Below are positions 1 through 8,319 of a DNA stretch of 48,055 nt, piece by piece (the first letter of the stretch is position 1; each line of letters starts with the position of its first letter). The position numbers and the translations under genes are program-made. Source of the stretch: Clostridiales bacterium. GTDB taxonomy: Bacteria > Bacillota > Clostridia > Lachnospirales > Cellulosilyticaceae. The DNA lies in contig DYCF01000037.1 of assembly GCA_019418225.1 (NCBI GenBank), positions 1 to 48,055 on the forward strand, given 5' to 3'. The notes under the pieces are model-generated. The model was not told the origin of the DNA. It did not search any database and saw only the letters and a list, made by a program, of their open reading frames with translations.

Positions 1-73
1 AGAAGAAATACTTCGACTTGGAAAAACTTAGGCTTAAATTAACGGCTATGATATACCTATATTAGGTGATATT

Positions 74-1201
74 ATGATTAAACATTCCACATTTACTATT
101 AAACAAATTCTTAAAGATCATTGGCATAACTTTATAAAATCTAATTCTAAATTTAAAATTCGCCCTATTGTATTTAAAGAAGTTAATAAAGTCATCTATT
201 GTGGTGATTTTTCTCAAGGCCACGCACTTTATCAGTGTTCTCATTGTGGCTCTGTTCTTCATGTCCCTTTTCGTTGTAAAAGTCGTTTTTGCAACACTTG
301 TGGTATGCAGTATGTTAACTCTCGTGCTTTCAATCTTTCTAAAAAACTTATTAAATGTAAGCACCGTCATCTAGTTTTTACAATCCCTTCTGAGCTTCGC
401 TCTTTCTTTCGTAAAGATCGTTCTTTACTTAACATCCTTTTTCAAGCTGTTTCTCTTACCCTTCTTTCTTGGTTTGGTTCACAAAATAAAAAGGAAAATT
501 TTACCCCAGGTTTTGTTTCTACTTTACATACTTTCGGCCGCGATCTCAAATGGAATCCTCATATACATACTCTAATTACAGAAGGTGCTTCTGGCAACCT
601 TACTGTTTGGAAACACTTTAAGCACTTTCCTTATCCAATGCTTCGTCGTCGTTTTCAAGCCACTTTACTTGACCTTATGGAAAAGTCTATTGGTCCTTCT
701 TTTTATCAGTTAAAGACTTCTCTTTACTATTCTTATAAAGATGGATTTTATGTTTATGCAAAACCTAACCCTCTAGCTGACACTAATAAAGCTATCCAGT
801 ATGTTGTCCGTTATACTGGTAGACCTGCTATGGCTCAGTCTCGTATATTAAACTATGATGGTCAAACTGTCACTTTCTGGTATCAACGTCATGAGGACAA
901 TCAAAAAGTTATTGAAAGTATTTCTGCTTTTGATTTTATCAAACGCCTTATCATTCATATTCCAGAGGGACAATTTAAAACTGTCCGCTATTATGGTCTC
1001 TATGCCAAAAAGCATAAGTTTAGCCATCTTCTCTTTAAGATGTTGCCTCAAAGTAAACGTGTTTTTCACGAACATTATTCTCACTGGCGTGAACGTATCT
1101 TATTATCCTTCGGCTATGATCCTCTTAAATGTAGTTGTGGCAATCTCATGGAACTAGTTGATATTTTTTATCCGACTCATTTATCGTATAATTCTTCTTA
1201 G
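74..1201 (+). mobile_element. IS91-type (HUH, Y2) transposase
   Basis: This 375-residue protein resembles IS91/IS801-type transposases, which nick single strands and move by rolling-circle-like transposition. An N-terminal zinc-binding region has Cys55, Cys58, Cys68, Cys73 and Cys76. The metal-binding HUH motif is NPHIH (His163 and His165). A two-tyrosine motif YVVRY (Tyr243 and Tyr247) supplies the predicted catalytic tyrosines. A second small Cys-x-Cys pair lies near residue 353. The ATG at 74 follows an AGGTGAT-like ribosome site. It is one of only two genes on the plus strand, consistent with insertion. The protein ends near residue 375, and nothing seen suggests a frameshift. The first 65 bases may hold the end of another gene of the element, but no frame there is recognisable. 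The family call is firm; activity is unknown. Confidence 0.88.
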
Positions 1202-1239
1202 AAGATTTTAATCTTGAATGCATTAAGGAGAATTTTACT

Positions 1240-1476
1240 TTGAATATTTTAGAAGGTTTTACAGAAGAAGATGATTTAGTTGAATTTGTTTGTACCAAAT
1301 GTGGTGAGCACCTATGGGTCCCACAATTTATTGTTCAAGAACTTGAGGAAGACAATATTTTTAATGGTCTTCCTAGCTCAGTACCACCTCAACCATTTTG
1401 CCAAAAATGTGATGGAACACTAACGCCTGTTTCATACACAGGTATTCAAGGTGTAACTTATGAATATAAAAAATAA
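1240..1476 (+). CDS. small zinc-ribbon protein, possible IS91 passenger
   Basis: A 78-residue acidic protein with two CxxC pairs, Cys18/Cys21 and Cys54/Cys57, which should form one zinc ribbon. The start is TTG at 1240, with AAGGAG about ten bases upstream. It begins 38 bases after the transposase stop on the same strand, so the two are probably cotranscribed and may move together. I do not recognise a named family. It could be a DNA- or RNA-binding accessory protein, but that is inference from the zinc ribbon alone. Confidence 0.6.
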   Translation: MNILEGFTEEDDLVEFVCTKCGEHLWVPQFIVQELEEDNIFNGLPSSVPPQPFCQKCDGTLTPVSYTGIQGVTYEYKK

Positions 1477-1535
1477 TTTTTGTTTATAAGTCTATTTAGT
1501 ATGCCACTTTTTAACCTTTGGCTTATCAATTTCAT

Positions 1536-1580
1536 TTTTTTATTATCTAGGAAAGTAGAACTTTCCTAGATAATAAAAAA
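1536..1580. repeat. perfect 20-bp inverted repeat (5-nt loop)
   Basis: Positions 1536-1555 are the exact reverse complement of 1561-1580, with loop TAGAA. The stem has a T-run on its left and an A-run on its right, so it is not a classic terminator for the plus strand. It directly abuts the rplA terminator hairpin and lies 60 bases after the zinc-ribbon gene. It may be a terminal hairpin of the IS91-like element, since family ends contain short palindromes, or part of a compound terminator. Confidence 0.6.
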
Positions 1581-1620
1581 GAGTGTTATAGAACTAATTT
1601 ACACTAGTTCTATAACACTC
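1581..1620 (-). terminator. rho-independent terminator after rplA
   Basis: A 15-bp perfect stem (1581-1595 with 1606-1620) is followed on the minus strand by a run of T. It lies 10 bases beyond the rplA stop, so the rpmG-rplA transcription unit ends here, before any rplJ-rplL genes that might lie further left. Confidence 0.85.
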
Positions 1621-1630
1621 TTTATATCTA

Positions 1631-2326
1631 TTATTGATCAGCTTTCATTGGGTTTACTTTGATACCAGGACCCATTGTTGTTGAAACAGAGATGCTACGA
1701 AGGTATTGACCTTTAGCAGCAGCTGGTTTCGCTTTTATAACTGCACTCATTAATGTGTGGAAGTTGTCTTGTAATTTTTCAGCTCCGAAAGATACTTTAC
1801 CGATTGGAACGTGAATAATGTTTGTTTTGTCAAGACGGTATTCAATTTTACCAGCTTTGATATCTTGGATTGCTTTTGTTACGTCCATTGTTACTGTACC
1901 AGCTTTAGGGTTTGGCATTAAACCTTTTGGCCCAAGTACACGACCAAGTCTACCAACAACACCCATCATGTCTGGAGTTGCAACTACAACGTCAAATTCA
2001 AACCAACCTTCATTTTGAATTTTTGGAATAAGGTCTTCGCCACCAACAAAGTCAGCACCTGCTGCTAAAGCTTCATCAGCTTTTGTTCCTTTAGCGAATA
2101 CTAAAACTCTTTGAGTTTTACCTGTACCGTGTGGTAATACGATAGCACCACGAACTTGTTGATCAGCGTGACGGCTGTCTACACCTAATTTGATGTGTGC
2201 TTCAACTGTTTCATCAAATTTAGCAGTTGATGTTTTTTCTACTAATGCAAATACTTCTGCTGGATCGTAAACCATTGCACGGTCTACTAATTTAGCAGCT
2301 TCAATATATTTTTTTCCTCTTTTCAT
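1631..2326 (-). CDS. rplA: 50S ribosomal protein L1
   Basis: Full-length L1, 231 residues, starting MKRGKKY. It has the family's conserved central segment, including GRVLGPKGLMPNPKAGT near residues 130-145. L1 forms the mobile stalk near the ribosomal E site. In many bacteria it also represses its own operon by binding an mRNA copy of its rRNA site. A strong GGAGG ribosome site precedes the ATG. The gene follows rplK by 82 bases, and that gap contains a candidate L1-binding element. It is the last gene of its unit, with a terminator right after the stop. Confidence 0.97.
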   Translation of the reverse strand: MKRGKKYIEAAKLVDRAMVYDPAEVFALVEKTSTAKFDETVEAHIKLGVDSRHADQQVRGAIVLPHGTGKTQRVLVFAKGTKADEALAAGADFVGGEDLIPKIQNEGWFEFDVVVATPDMMGVVGRLGRVLGPKGLMPNPKAGTVTMDVTKAIQDIKAGKIEYRLDKTNIIHVPIGKVSFGAEKLQDNFHTLMSAVIKAKPAAAKGQYLRSISVSTTMGPGIKVNPMKADQ

Positions 2327-2340
2327 TACTTTACCTCCTT

Positions 2341-2390
2341 GTGGTCTTATCGGGGTCTATGCCCTCCCACGTAAATAGTTACGCGCCTAA
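2341..2390 (-). promoter_or_regulatory. candidate L1-binding mRNA element before rplA
   Basis: On the minus strand the rplK-rplA gap reads GTGGGAGGG, then a short spacer, then CCCCGATAAGACCAC, just before the rplA ribosome site. The ends GTGG and CCAC can pair around an internal loop. This matches the general form of L1-binding leader motifs and is nearly repeated before rplK (2858-2885). The regulatory role is inferred from the family; the two-copy motif is read directly. Confidence 0.65.
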
Positions 2391-2408
2391 AATTATTCTA
2401 CTTAAAAA

Positions 2409-2834
2409 TTATTCTGCAATTACGATTCCCATTGAACGAGCTGTACCAGCGATCATGCTTTCAGCTGCTTCAAGGCTACCTGCGTTTAAGTCAGGCATTT
2501 TTAATTCAGCAATTTTTGTAATTTCTTCTTTAGAAATTGTAGCTACTTTTTGTTTGATTGAGTTAGGTGAACCTGACTCGATTTTAGCTGCTTTTTTTAA
2601 TAATACAGCTGCTGGTGGAGTTTTTGTGATGAAAGAAAAACTTCTGTCTTGGTATACAGTGATAACAACTGGGATAATTAAACCAGCGTCTTTTGCTGTT
2701 CTTTCATTGAACTCTTTTGTAAATTGAACGATATTAACACCGTGTTGACCAAGAGCTGGACCAACTGGTGGAGCTGGAGTTGCTTTACCAGCTGCAATTT
2801 GTAATTTGATCATACCTGTAACTTTTTTTGCCAT
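2409..2834 (-). CDS. rplK: 50S ribosomal protein L11
   Basis: L11, 141 residues from the start MAKKVTGMIKLQI, with the conserved PAPPVGPALGQHGVNI segment. It binds the GTPase-associated centre of 23S rRNA and is needed for stringent-factor activation. A longer frame extends 17 codons upstream, but those codons run through the leader element. The ATG at 2834 has AGGAGGT at the right distance and matches the family's N-terminus. It sits between nusG and rplA, as in most bacteria. Confidence 0.97.
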   Translation of the reverse strand: MAKKVTGMIKLQIAAGKATPAPPVGPALGQHGVNIVQFTKEFNERTAKDAGLIIPVVITVYQDRSFSFITKTPPAAVLLKKAAKIESGSPNSIKQKVATISKEEITKIAELKMPDLNAGSLEAAESMIAGTARSMGIVIAE

Positions 2835-2857
2835 TTTACAGTACCTCCTAAAAAAAT

Positions 2858-2885
2858 GTGGTATTCGCGGGGAATTCCCTCCCAC
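2858..2885 (-). promoter_or_regulatory. candidate L1-binding mRNA element before rplK
   Basis: The minus-strand motif is GTGGGAGGG, then AATT, then CCCCGCGAATACCAC. It is almost the same as the element before rplA. It sits 23 bases upstream of the rplK ATG. In other bacteria L1 represses rplK-rplA translation through such an rRNA mimic. Confidence 0.68.
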
Positions 2886-2965
2886 TCGCGCGTTTGTAAT
2901 TTAATGATTACTCATACATTGAAGCCTACATCTTAGGTTAAGTGTAGTTTCCTTCGTGATTAATA

Positions 2966-3484
2966 TTACTCAAATACTTCTACTTGATTGATATTAATCT
3001 CAACAGGGAACTCTCTACCAAATCCGCTAACTGATACAACAAGTGTCCCTTTAGCTTGGTGAATTTCTTTAACAATCCCTTCAGAGCCTTCAAAAGCACC
3101 TGTAAGTAAGGTAACAGCGTCACCGATATTTACATTTGGCGCAGCTCCGTAGAGTTCTATTCCCATGTTCTTTACTTCTTCTAATGAAAGTGAAACTGGT
3201 TTAGAGTCAGGACCTACAAAGCCCGTAACCCCTCTGGTATTTCTTACGACATACCATGTATCATCCGTCATTATCATTTTAATTAGTACATAACCAGGGA
3301 ATGTTTTACGTTGAACAGTCTTTTTAACACCATTCTTTTCCTCGATTTCTTGTTGCAGAGGAACTTCAACAGCTTGGATGAGGTCTTCCATATCACGATT
3401 TTTAATCGCTTTCTCAATATTCGCTTTTACTTTGTTCTCATATCCAGAAAATGTATGAACCACATACCATCTTGCCTTTTCCAT
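2966..3484 (-). CDS. nusG: transcription termination/antitermination protein NusG
   Basis: NusG, 172 residues from MEKARWYVVHTFSGYENKV. The N-terminal NGN domain carries the RNA-polymerase-binding core. A C-terminal KOW domain begins near NIGDAVTLLTGAFEGSEGIV. I chose ATG 3484 because GGAGGA lies ten bases upstream and the protein then matches the family N-terminus. An alternative ATG at 3502 adds six residues. secE lies immediately upstream (stop at 3504). NusG modulates pausing and couples RNA polymerase to partner factors. Confidence 0.95.
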   Translation of the reverse strand: MEKARWYVVHTFSGYENKVKANIEKAIKNRDMEDLIQAVEVPLQQEIEEKNGVKKTVQRKTFPGYVLIKMIMTDDTWYVVRNTRGVTGFVGPDSKPVSLSLEEVKNMGIELYGAAPNVNIGDAVTLLTGAFEGSEGIVKEIHQAKGTLVVSVSGFGREFPVEININQVEVFE

Positions 3485-3503
3485 AATAACTTGTTCCTCC
3501 ATC

Positions 3504-3692
3504 TTATAATAATCCTCTTAAATACATAAGTCCTTCAATTCCACCACCGATGGCGAAGTCCATTGCATAAATGATTATTGCAACGATAATAGATAATCCT
3601 AGAACGTTTAATGTTAATTTAGTAAGTTCTTGTCTGTTAGGCCATACAACTCTTTTGCTTTCTGCAATGAAGTCTTTAAAATATCCTATCAT
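3504..3692 (-). CDS. secE: preprotein translocase subunit SecE
   Basis: A 62-residue single-span SecE with an amphipathic KDFIAESKRVVWPNRQEL segment followed by one membrane helix (about residues 32-52). It clamps SecY in the translocon. The longer frame from 3725 is unlikely: ATG 3692 has GGGAGGAAG upstream and gives the usual length. The rpmG-secE-nusG order is standard. No tRNA-Trp lies between rpmG and secE, where some genomes have one. Confidence 0.95.
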   Translation of the reverse strand: MIGYFKDFIAESKRVVWPNRQELTKLTLNVLGLSIIVAIIIYAMDFAIGGGIEGLMYLRGLL

Positions 3693-3728
3693 AATCCACT
3701 TCCTCCCTGGTGTGTTTAAGCACACAAA

Positions 3729-3881
3729 TTATTTTTTAGTTTCTTTGTGTACAGTGTGTGTTTTACAGAATCTACAATATTTTTTTGTTTCCATACGATC
3801 TGGATGTGCTTTTTTATCCTTAGTCATATTGTAGTTTCTACGCTTGCATTCTTCACAAGCTAAAGTAATTTGTACTCTCAT
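3729..3881 (-). CDS. rpmG: 50S ribosomal protein L33
   Basis: A 50-residue L33, beginning MRVQITLACEECKRRNY and ending in the HTVHKETKK form. It has two CxxC pairs (ACEEC and YCRFC), so it is the zinc-binding type of L33. The ATG at 3881 is preceded by GGAGGTG. It heads the rpmG-secE-nusG-rplK-rplA unit, and its promoter should lie in the short gap before the flagellar-locus terminator (3926-3979). Confidence 0.95.
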   Translation of the reverse strand: MRVQITLACEECKRRNYNMTKDKKAHPDRMETKKYCRFCKTHTVHKETKK

Positions 3882-3925
3882 TTTTTGACACCTCCACTTG
3901 AGCTTTATCTCTTAAAAATTGCCAT

Positions 3926-3979
3926 AAAAAAAAGACCTATTTAGGTACAAACTAAATATATCACAATCCTGAATAGGTC
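3926..3979 (-). terminator. terminator ending the flaG-fliD unit
   Basis: A 12-bp stem (3934-3945 with 3968-3979, one G-U pair) is followed on the minus strand by a run of eight T. It lies 35 bases after the stop of the 143-residue gene and separates the flagellar unit from rpmG. Confidence 0.8.
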
Positions 3980-4013
3980 GTCAAGCTAATTACACCATAT
4001 TTTTTTGTAAAAT

Positions 4014-4445
4014 TTAGGTTTTTATTTGGTGTTTCTTGTACGCATTCGTTACTTCTCTGGCACCCTTTGGAATCTCCATGCATTTAACCTTTTTCTTTGC
4101 TAAGGTTTGCATAATAATAACATTATTTTGCTCTGCATCTACAATCTCTTTTTTCTTCGCCATGATACGCCCAACCCACTCTTTAAAGAGCTGTACATAA
4201 GCTGGATCTGTTATTTTGCCTCTGTACTTATCATATGCTTTATCAAACGTTTCTTCCTGCATTACTAATTGATTTGTAATCTCTTCTTTATAAGTCACCA
4301 TATTTTCTAACATATCTAAGGCATCGTTAGCTTCATCTGTCGTTTCATTAGATTGCAGTAGTACCGTTGTTTGATTGGTTGTTATTGCACTAATTTGCTC
4401 TAACAACTCATATATATAACCTAACATTCCTATTAACTCATCCAT
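4014..4445 (-). CDS. coiled-coil protein at end of flagellar operon, chaperone-like
   Basis: A 143-residue soluble protein, largely predicted helical, with heptad-rich stretches over about residues 30-120. I do not recognise a named family. Length, helical character and position after fliD-fliS-fliT suggest a FlgN/FliT-like export chaperone or cytoplasmic flagellar helper, but no diagnostic motif confirms this. It is 77 bases after the glycosyltransferase gene and is followed by a strong terminator, so it is probably the last gene of the flaG unit. A true flgN lies at 19156-19668, so this would be an extra protein of the type. Confidence 0.6.
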   Translation of the reverse strand: MDELIGMLGYIYELLEQISAITTNQTTVLLQSNETTDEANDALDMLENMVTYKEEITNQLVMQEETFDKAYDKYRGKITDPAYVQLFKEWVGRIMAKKKEIVDAEQNNVIIMQTLAKKKVKCMEIPKGAREVTNAYKKHQIKT

Positions 4446-4522
4446 CTTGATGCCTCCTCCCTACGTTATTTTATATTTCTCATATAGCTTCTACATATTA
4501 TAGTTATATTATAGTTTCATTA

Positions 4523-5599
4523 TTACATAAGTGCTGCTAACCTTTCAGCTGCTTTTTCATAGCCCCATTCTGTGGCCATCTCATAACATATCTTAGCTTT
4601 ATCAAACTGCTTAGTCACTTCATACCATACACCTAGATTATACGCTGCACTATAACTGCCTGTTCCTACGACACTATCATACTTTGTAGTCTCACCTATT
4701 TCTAGGCATTTTAGATAATATTGTTCAATAAGTGGCAAATAGTTAATGTATTTCTGAACATCCGATAAGACCAAGTCTCTATAAAACTGAGCACATACAA
4801 AATTAAAGTCTGGGGAATCGTAATAGTGTTTTTCTTCCTTTTCTATAAGCTCTATTCCTTTTTCTAATTTTCCTACCGATATCATATTATACAGGTAATC
4901 TACAAGCGCTGCACATCTATAACTCTCATTCATTTTACTGTATCTGTAATATTTCTCATACCATTCTATTGCTTCTTCTTTTCTTTCACCTACATATAAA
5001 GTATGTGCAAGTTGATAAAGTAAGTAGGTATCTTCTGGTTCTTCTTTTATTGCTTCAAATAAAATAGCTAAGTTACGCTCTGATTTATTTTTATGTAAAT
5101 ATCCATCATGTTCAACTTCTATATTTGTTTTTACCCTTGGTAAATTACTATTTATTTGTTCATGAATCGTTCCCTTATACCCTACACCTTTACAAATTAG
5201 CCGTGACATATAATTCTTAGTACAATTCATCTCATTGTCTTTCTCAAATATATTAAACATTAATACTTGACCTACTACATTAGGATTTACTGTATTTAAT
5301 ATATCCGCTTTACTTCCTTTTATAATATACTCGTCTGCATCTAAAATCAAACGTATATCACCAGTTGCCTTACTAAGTGCAAAGTTTCTAGCTGCACTAA
5401 AATCATTGCACCAAGTAAATGGATATACATTCGCATTAAACTTTTTGGCTATCTCTACAGTCGCATCTGTGGACCCCGTATCTGCTATCACAATTTCATC
5501 CACTATACCTTGTACACTTTCTAAACATCTTCCTAATACAGCTTCTTCATTTTTAACAATCATTACTAATGAAATTTTACCTTGTGTCATATTCTCCAT
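4523..5599 (-). CDS. family 2 glycosyltransferase with TPR-like C-terminus (first copy)
   Basis: A 358-residue GT-A protein. Residues 9-100 are the GT2 domain, with LVMIVKNEEAVLGRCLESV, the ADTGSTDAT sugar-nucleotide segment, and DxD motif Asp87-Ala88-Asp89. From about residue 190 onward there are helical TPR-like repeats ending AAYNLGVWYEVTKQFDKA. There is no membrane span, so it should act in the cytosol. Its neighbours are fliT-like (stop abuts this ATG) and the coiled-coil gene. Modification of flagellin or another flagellar protein is the most likely role, by context and because TPR-GT2 proteins elsewhere glycosylate proteins. A close paralog is at 11025-12098. Donor and acceptor are unknown. 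Confidence 0.82.
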   Translation of the reverse strand: MENMTQGKISLVMIVKNEEAVLGRCLESVQGIVDEIVIADTGSTDATVEIAKKFNANVYPFTWCNDFSAARNFALSKATGDIRLILDADEYIIKGSKADILNTVNPNVVGQVLMFNIFEKDNEMNCTKNYMSRLICKGVGYKGTIHEQINSNLPRVKTNIEVEHDGYLHKNKSERNLAILFEAIKEEPEDTYLLYQLAHTLYVGERKEEAIEWYEKYYRYSKMNESYRCAALVDYLYNMISVGKLEKGIELIEKEEKHYYDSPDFNFVCAQFYRDLVLSDVQKYINYLPLIEQYYLKCLEIGETTKYDSVVGTGSYSAAYNLGVWYEVTKQFDKAKICYEMATEWGYEKAAERLAALM

Positions 5600-5962
5600 T
5601 TATCTTCTCTCCTTCTTATCAAAGAATACGCCTTCTTCCCATGAAATATCATAAGGGTTATTATAGTGTTCTTCTCTTTTTTTCATTGCCCTTACTTCAC
5701 GTAGCTTCTTTTTTACTTCTTCAAACTGTTTTTCAAACTCCACTCTATTTTGTGCATCTATTGCCTTTAACTGTGTAACAAGTTCTTCTTCATGTTGTTC
5801 TTTAGTCTCTGGCTGTACTTCATGTAAAACTTGAATCTTATCTAATGCCACCTGTCTTTCATCTAATAATCTATTATATTCATCTATATCCTCTTTTTCT
5901 AAAGCTATTGTCTGAAGTTTTGTAATCTCTATTAATTGTTCTATTAACGCTCTCTTTGTCAT
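5600..5962 (-). CDS. fliT: FliT-like flagellar export chaperone
   Basis: A 120-residue, mostly helical charged protein with a coiled-coil core (about residues 10-95) and a C-terminal motif NPYDISWEEGVFFDKK. It follows fliS, the usual place of fliT, whose product is the export chaperone for the filament cap protein FliD in species studied. The next gene's ATG begins at the base after this stop, so translation is probably coupled. The family match is by length, helicity and position rather than a catalytic signature. Confidence 0.65.
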   Translation of the reverse strand: MTKRALIEQLIEITKLQTIALEKEDIDEYNRLLDERQVALDKIQVLHEVQPETKEQHEEELVTQLKAIDAQNRVEFEKQFEEVKKKLREVRAMKKREEHYNNPYDISWEEGVFFDKKERR

Positions 5963-6090
5963 TTAAGTTAACCCCTCTTTAATTTTTATTATTACTATGG
6001 TTATATCGTATTTTACTTTTGCTTTATTACCCAATAATAAAATTAGGTCTCATATCTACATGAGACCTAATTCTATTTCACCTACATCAA

Positions 6091-6459
6091 TTAATGTCTT
6101 GATTTCATAGCAACTTGCCATGCATCACGATAAGTTCTAATGAGGCTGCATGCATCCTCTATCTTTTGTGTATCCTTTTTCATATTTCCTTGTACTAGTA
6201 ACTCATATATGTATTCATAAATTTCGTCCATTTCAAGTGCTATTGGATACTTTTTATTTAATGTTGCTCTAAGTTCTTCAATAATGTTTTCTACCTTTAC
6301 AATATTTTCATGTGCCTTAGCTACATTCTTCTTTTCAATGGCTTCTACTGCTATGTTACAGAATTTAATTGCACCATTGTATAACATTAATGTTAGTTCT
6401 GGGCCTGATGCAGTATTAATACTATTTTGTTGGTATGTTGCATATGGATTAGCTACCAT
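6091..6459 (-). CDS. fliS: flagellin export chaperone FliS
   Basis: A 122-residue FliS beginning MVANPYATYQQNSINTASGPELTLMLYNGAIKF, the family's hallmark N-terminus. FliS binds the C-terminal helices of flagellin in the cytosol and keeps it unfolded for export. In Bacillus it also joins the FliW-CsrA circuit by releasing flagellin. It is 26 bases after fliD and in the same unit. Confidence 0.95.
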   Translation of the reverse strand: MVANPYATYQQNSINTASGPELTLMLYNGAIKFCNIAVEAIEKKNVAKAHENIVKVENIIEELRATLNKKYPIALEMDEIYEYIYELLVQGNMKKDTQKIEDACSLIRTYRDAWQVAMKSRH

Positions 6460-6485
6460 ATTTTCCTCCTAAATACTTATGTATT

Positions 6486-7928
6486 CTATAATGATGAGAA
6501 TAGTGAACTCTGAGAATTCATTTTATTCATCGCTGTTTCCATTGCTGTAAACTTTTTATAGTACATTGACTCTAATTTATCATATTTTGCTTGCGCTGTA
6601 ATAATGTCTTTCTTATATTGTGCAATATTATCAGTCTGTACTTTATCACTAAAGTACTGTCCATAACTTCTAAACTCTGTACTTGTTGAACGCTTATTTA
6701 ATTCTTGCTCAATATTGTTTGCCATAGTTGTCAATAAACTAATAGCATCATCACCATTATCTGTAAGGGCTGCTCTTAATTTCTTTTCATCTACTGTTAA
6801 CTTACCTCTTTCAGACCAGTTAGATGATGAAATACCTAATTGTACAAGCATACTGCATTCCTTATTTAAGCCATCACTTTTAGAATAGTCATTAGTCGTA
6901 GCTTGTCTTAGCATACTACCAAGGTCTTTAAGTGTACTATCATTTCTAAATATAGCACCTTTTATCTTTTCTTCCCATTTCTCAATTTCTTTTTCTGTCA
7001 TGGCCTCTTTTTCTTCATCAGTTAAAGGCTCATATCCCTTTGCTGAATCAACAGATACCTTGCTATTAATCTCTTCTAGTAAAGTATTATATTCTTTTAC
7101 AAAGTCAGTAATAGCTTCTACCATGCCATCAATATCTTTACTAATAGTTACAGTAACAGGCTGAGTTGTTGTAGCTGTAGCTGTGAAGCTAATACCATTT
7201 ACTTCTATTTTATTAGACTCTGAACTAATGCTTACGCCATCATTATAAACAATCTCTGCATTTTCCCCTTGACAGCTATACACACCACTCGCACTTACTC
7301 CTTGTATCCCCATAGCCTCTAAAACTTTGCTATCTGTACTACTGATTTCTATTTTTTGACTGCTACCTGTCTCTTTGCTATTAATTAAAAAAGCACCTGC
7401 ACTTGCATCAAATTTAACACTAATATCATCTGTACTTAATACAGTTTCTAAATCAGAGATTTTTGTATTACTGTCAAATCTAAAAGTTCTTCCATTAATT
7501 GTGATATCACCTGATGCCGGCATTCCTGCTATCTCAGATATCTTACTATCTGAAGTTAATTTGTTTCCTGCAGTATCTCTTATAGTATTTACTTTAACAG
7601 TAGCTTTTTCTGCAATTTGGGTTACCTGTATTTTATGTGTACCATCTTCCGTATAATTACTTGTATCTACCTTAATGGCACCTTCTTGTGACATCTCTAC
7701 TTTAGATTTATTTAATGTACTTGCATATTTAATTTTAGAAAGTGCATTGTTTCTAAAATTTTGTATCTTTGTACTCATTTCCTTATATGCATCTTTACGC
7801 CATTCTGCTAATGTTTGATTCTTGTTAATCTTATCAATCTTAGTCTGGTACGGTGTCATAATTGCTTTTACAATACTTTCTGTATCTAGCCCTGATGAAA
7901 GCCCAGTAAATCTAATTGTATTTCCCAT
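6486..7928 (-). CDS. fliD: flagellar filament cap protein FliD
   Basis: A 480-residue cap protein. The N-terminus IRFTGLSSGLDTESIVKAIM and the C-terminal coiled coil (ending MNSQSSLFSSL) are typical of FliD, which forms the cap at the filament tip and helps flagellin fold. ATG 7928 is chosen because GGAG lies eight bases upstream. A GTG nine bases earlier is possible but overlaps that ribosome site. flaG ends 16 bases upstream. Confidence 0.95.
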   Translation of the reverse strand: MGNTIRFTGLSSGLDTESIVKAIMTPYQTKIDKINKNQTLAEWRKDAYKEMSTKIQNFRNNALSKIKYASTLNKSKVEMSQEGAIKVDTSNYTEDGTHKIQVTQIAEKATVKVNTIRDTAGNKLTSDSKISEIAGMPASGDITINGRTFRFDSNTKISDLETVLSTDDISVKFDASAGAFLINSKETGSSQKIEISSTDSKVLEAMGIQGVSASGVYSCQGENAEIVYNDGVSISSESNKIEVNGISFTATATTTQPVTVTISKDIDGMVEAITDFVKEYNTLLEEINSKVSVDSAKGYEPLTDEEKEAMTEKEIEKWEEKIKGAIFRNDSTLKDLGSMLRQATTNDYSKSDGLNKECSMLVQLGISSSNWSERGKLTVDEKKLRAALTDNGDDAISLLTTMANNIEQELNKRSTSTEFRSYGQYFSDKVQTDNIAQYKKDIITAQAKYDKLESMYYKKFTAMETAMNKMNSQSSLFSSL

Positions 7929-7944
7929 TTTTTTCACTCCTTAT

Positions 7945-8283
7945 TTATCTTTTTTCATCTACAAATAACCCTGTTACCTCACACATTGTTGCAAACATAT
8001 CTAATATTTTCTCTGATGGAATTTCTTTAATTACTTCCTTTGTTGTTGTATCTATAATCTTGATCATAATCTCTTTAGTCTCTTCATGTATAGAAAACTC
8101 ACATTCTGTAGTTTCTGTTTGCCAATGATTTGCACTCTCTATAGCTTGTATAAGCTGTTTTTCTGCTTGAGTTGTCCCACTAGTTGTACTTGTCTTAGGA
8201 ATATTGATACCCGGATTGCTTTGATACACAGTATACTCTGAAGTAGCACTACTATTAACAGGACGTATATCACTAATATTCAT
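7945..8283 (-). CDS. flaG: FlaG family protein
   Basis: A 112-residue FlaG. A variable Ser/Thr-rich N-terminal half is followed by the conserved domain LEFSI-like...IMIKIIDTTTKEVIKEIPSEKILDM. FlaG proteins affect filament length, and the gene normally lies directly before fliD, as here. It is the first gene of a unit that has its own sigma-D promoter at 8320-8347. Confidence 0.9.
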   Translation of the reverse strand: MNISDIRPVNSSATSEYTVYQSNPGINIPKTSTTSGTTQAEKQLIQAIESANHWQTETTECEFSIHEETKEIMIKIIDTTTKEVIKEIPSEKILDMFATMCEVTGLFVDEKR

Positions 8284-8319
8284 ACTTCTACCTCCCCTTT
8301 AAATACTTATCTACTTATT

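Noticed and set aside
1..65. End of an upstream gene at the window's left edge
   Set aside because: Three frames each end within 65 bases, but none gives a recognisable family segment, so I left it out.
3692..3732. tRNA-Trp gene between rpmG and secE
   Set aside because: The gap is only about 36 bases and contains no tRNA-like sequence.
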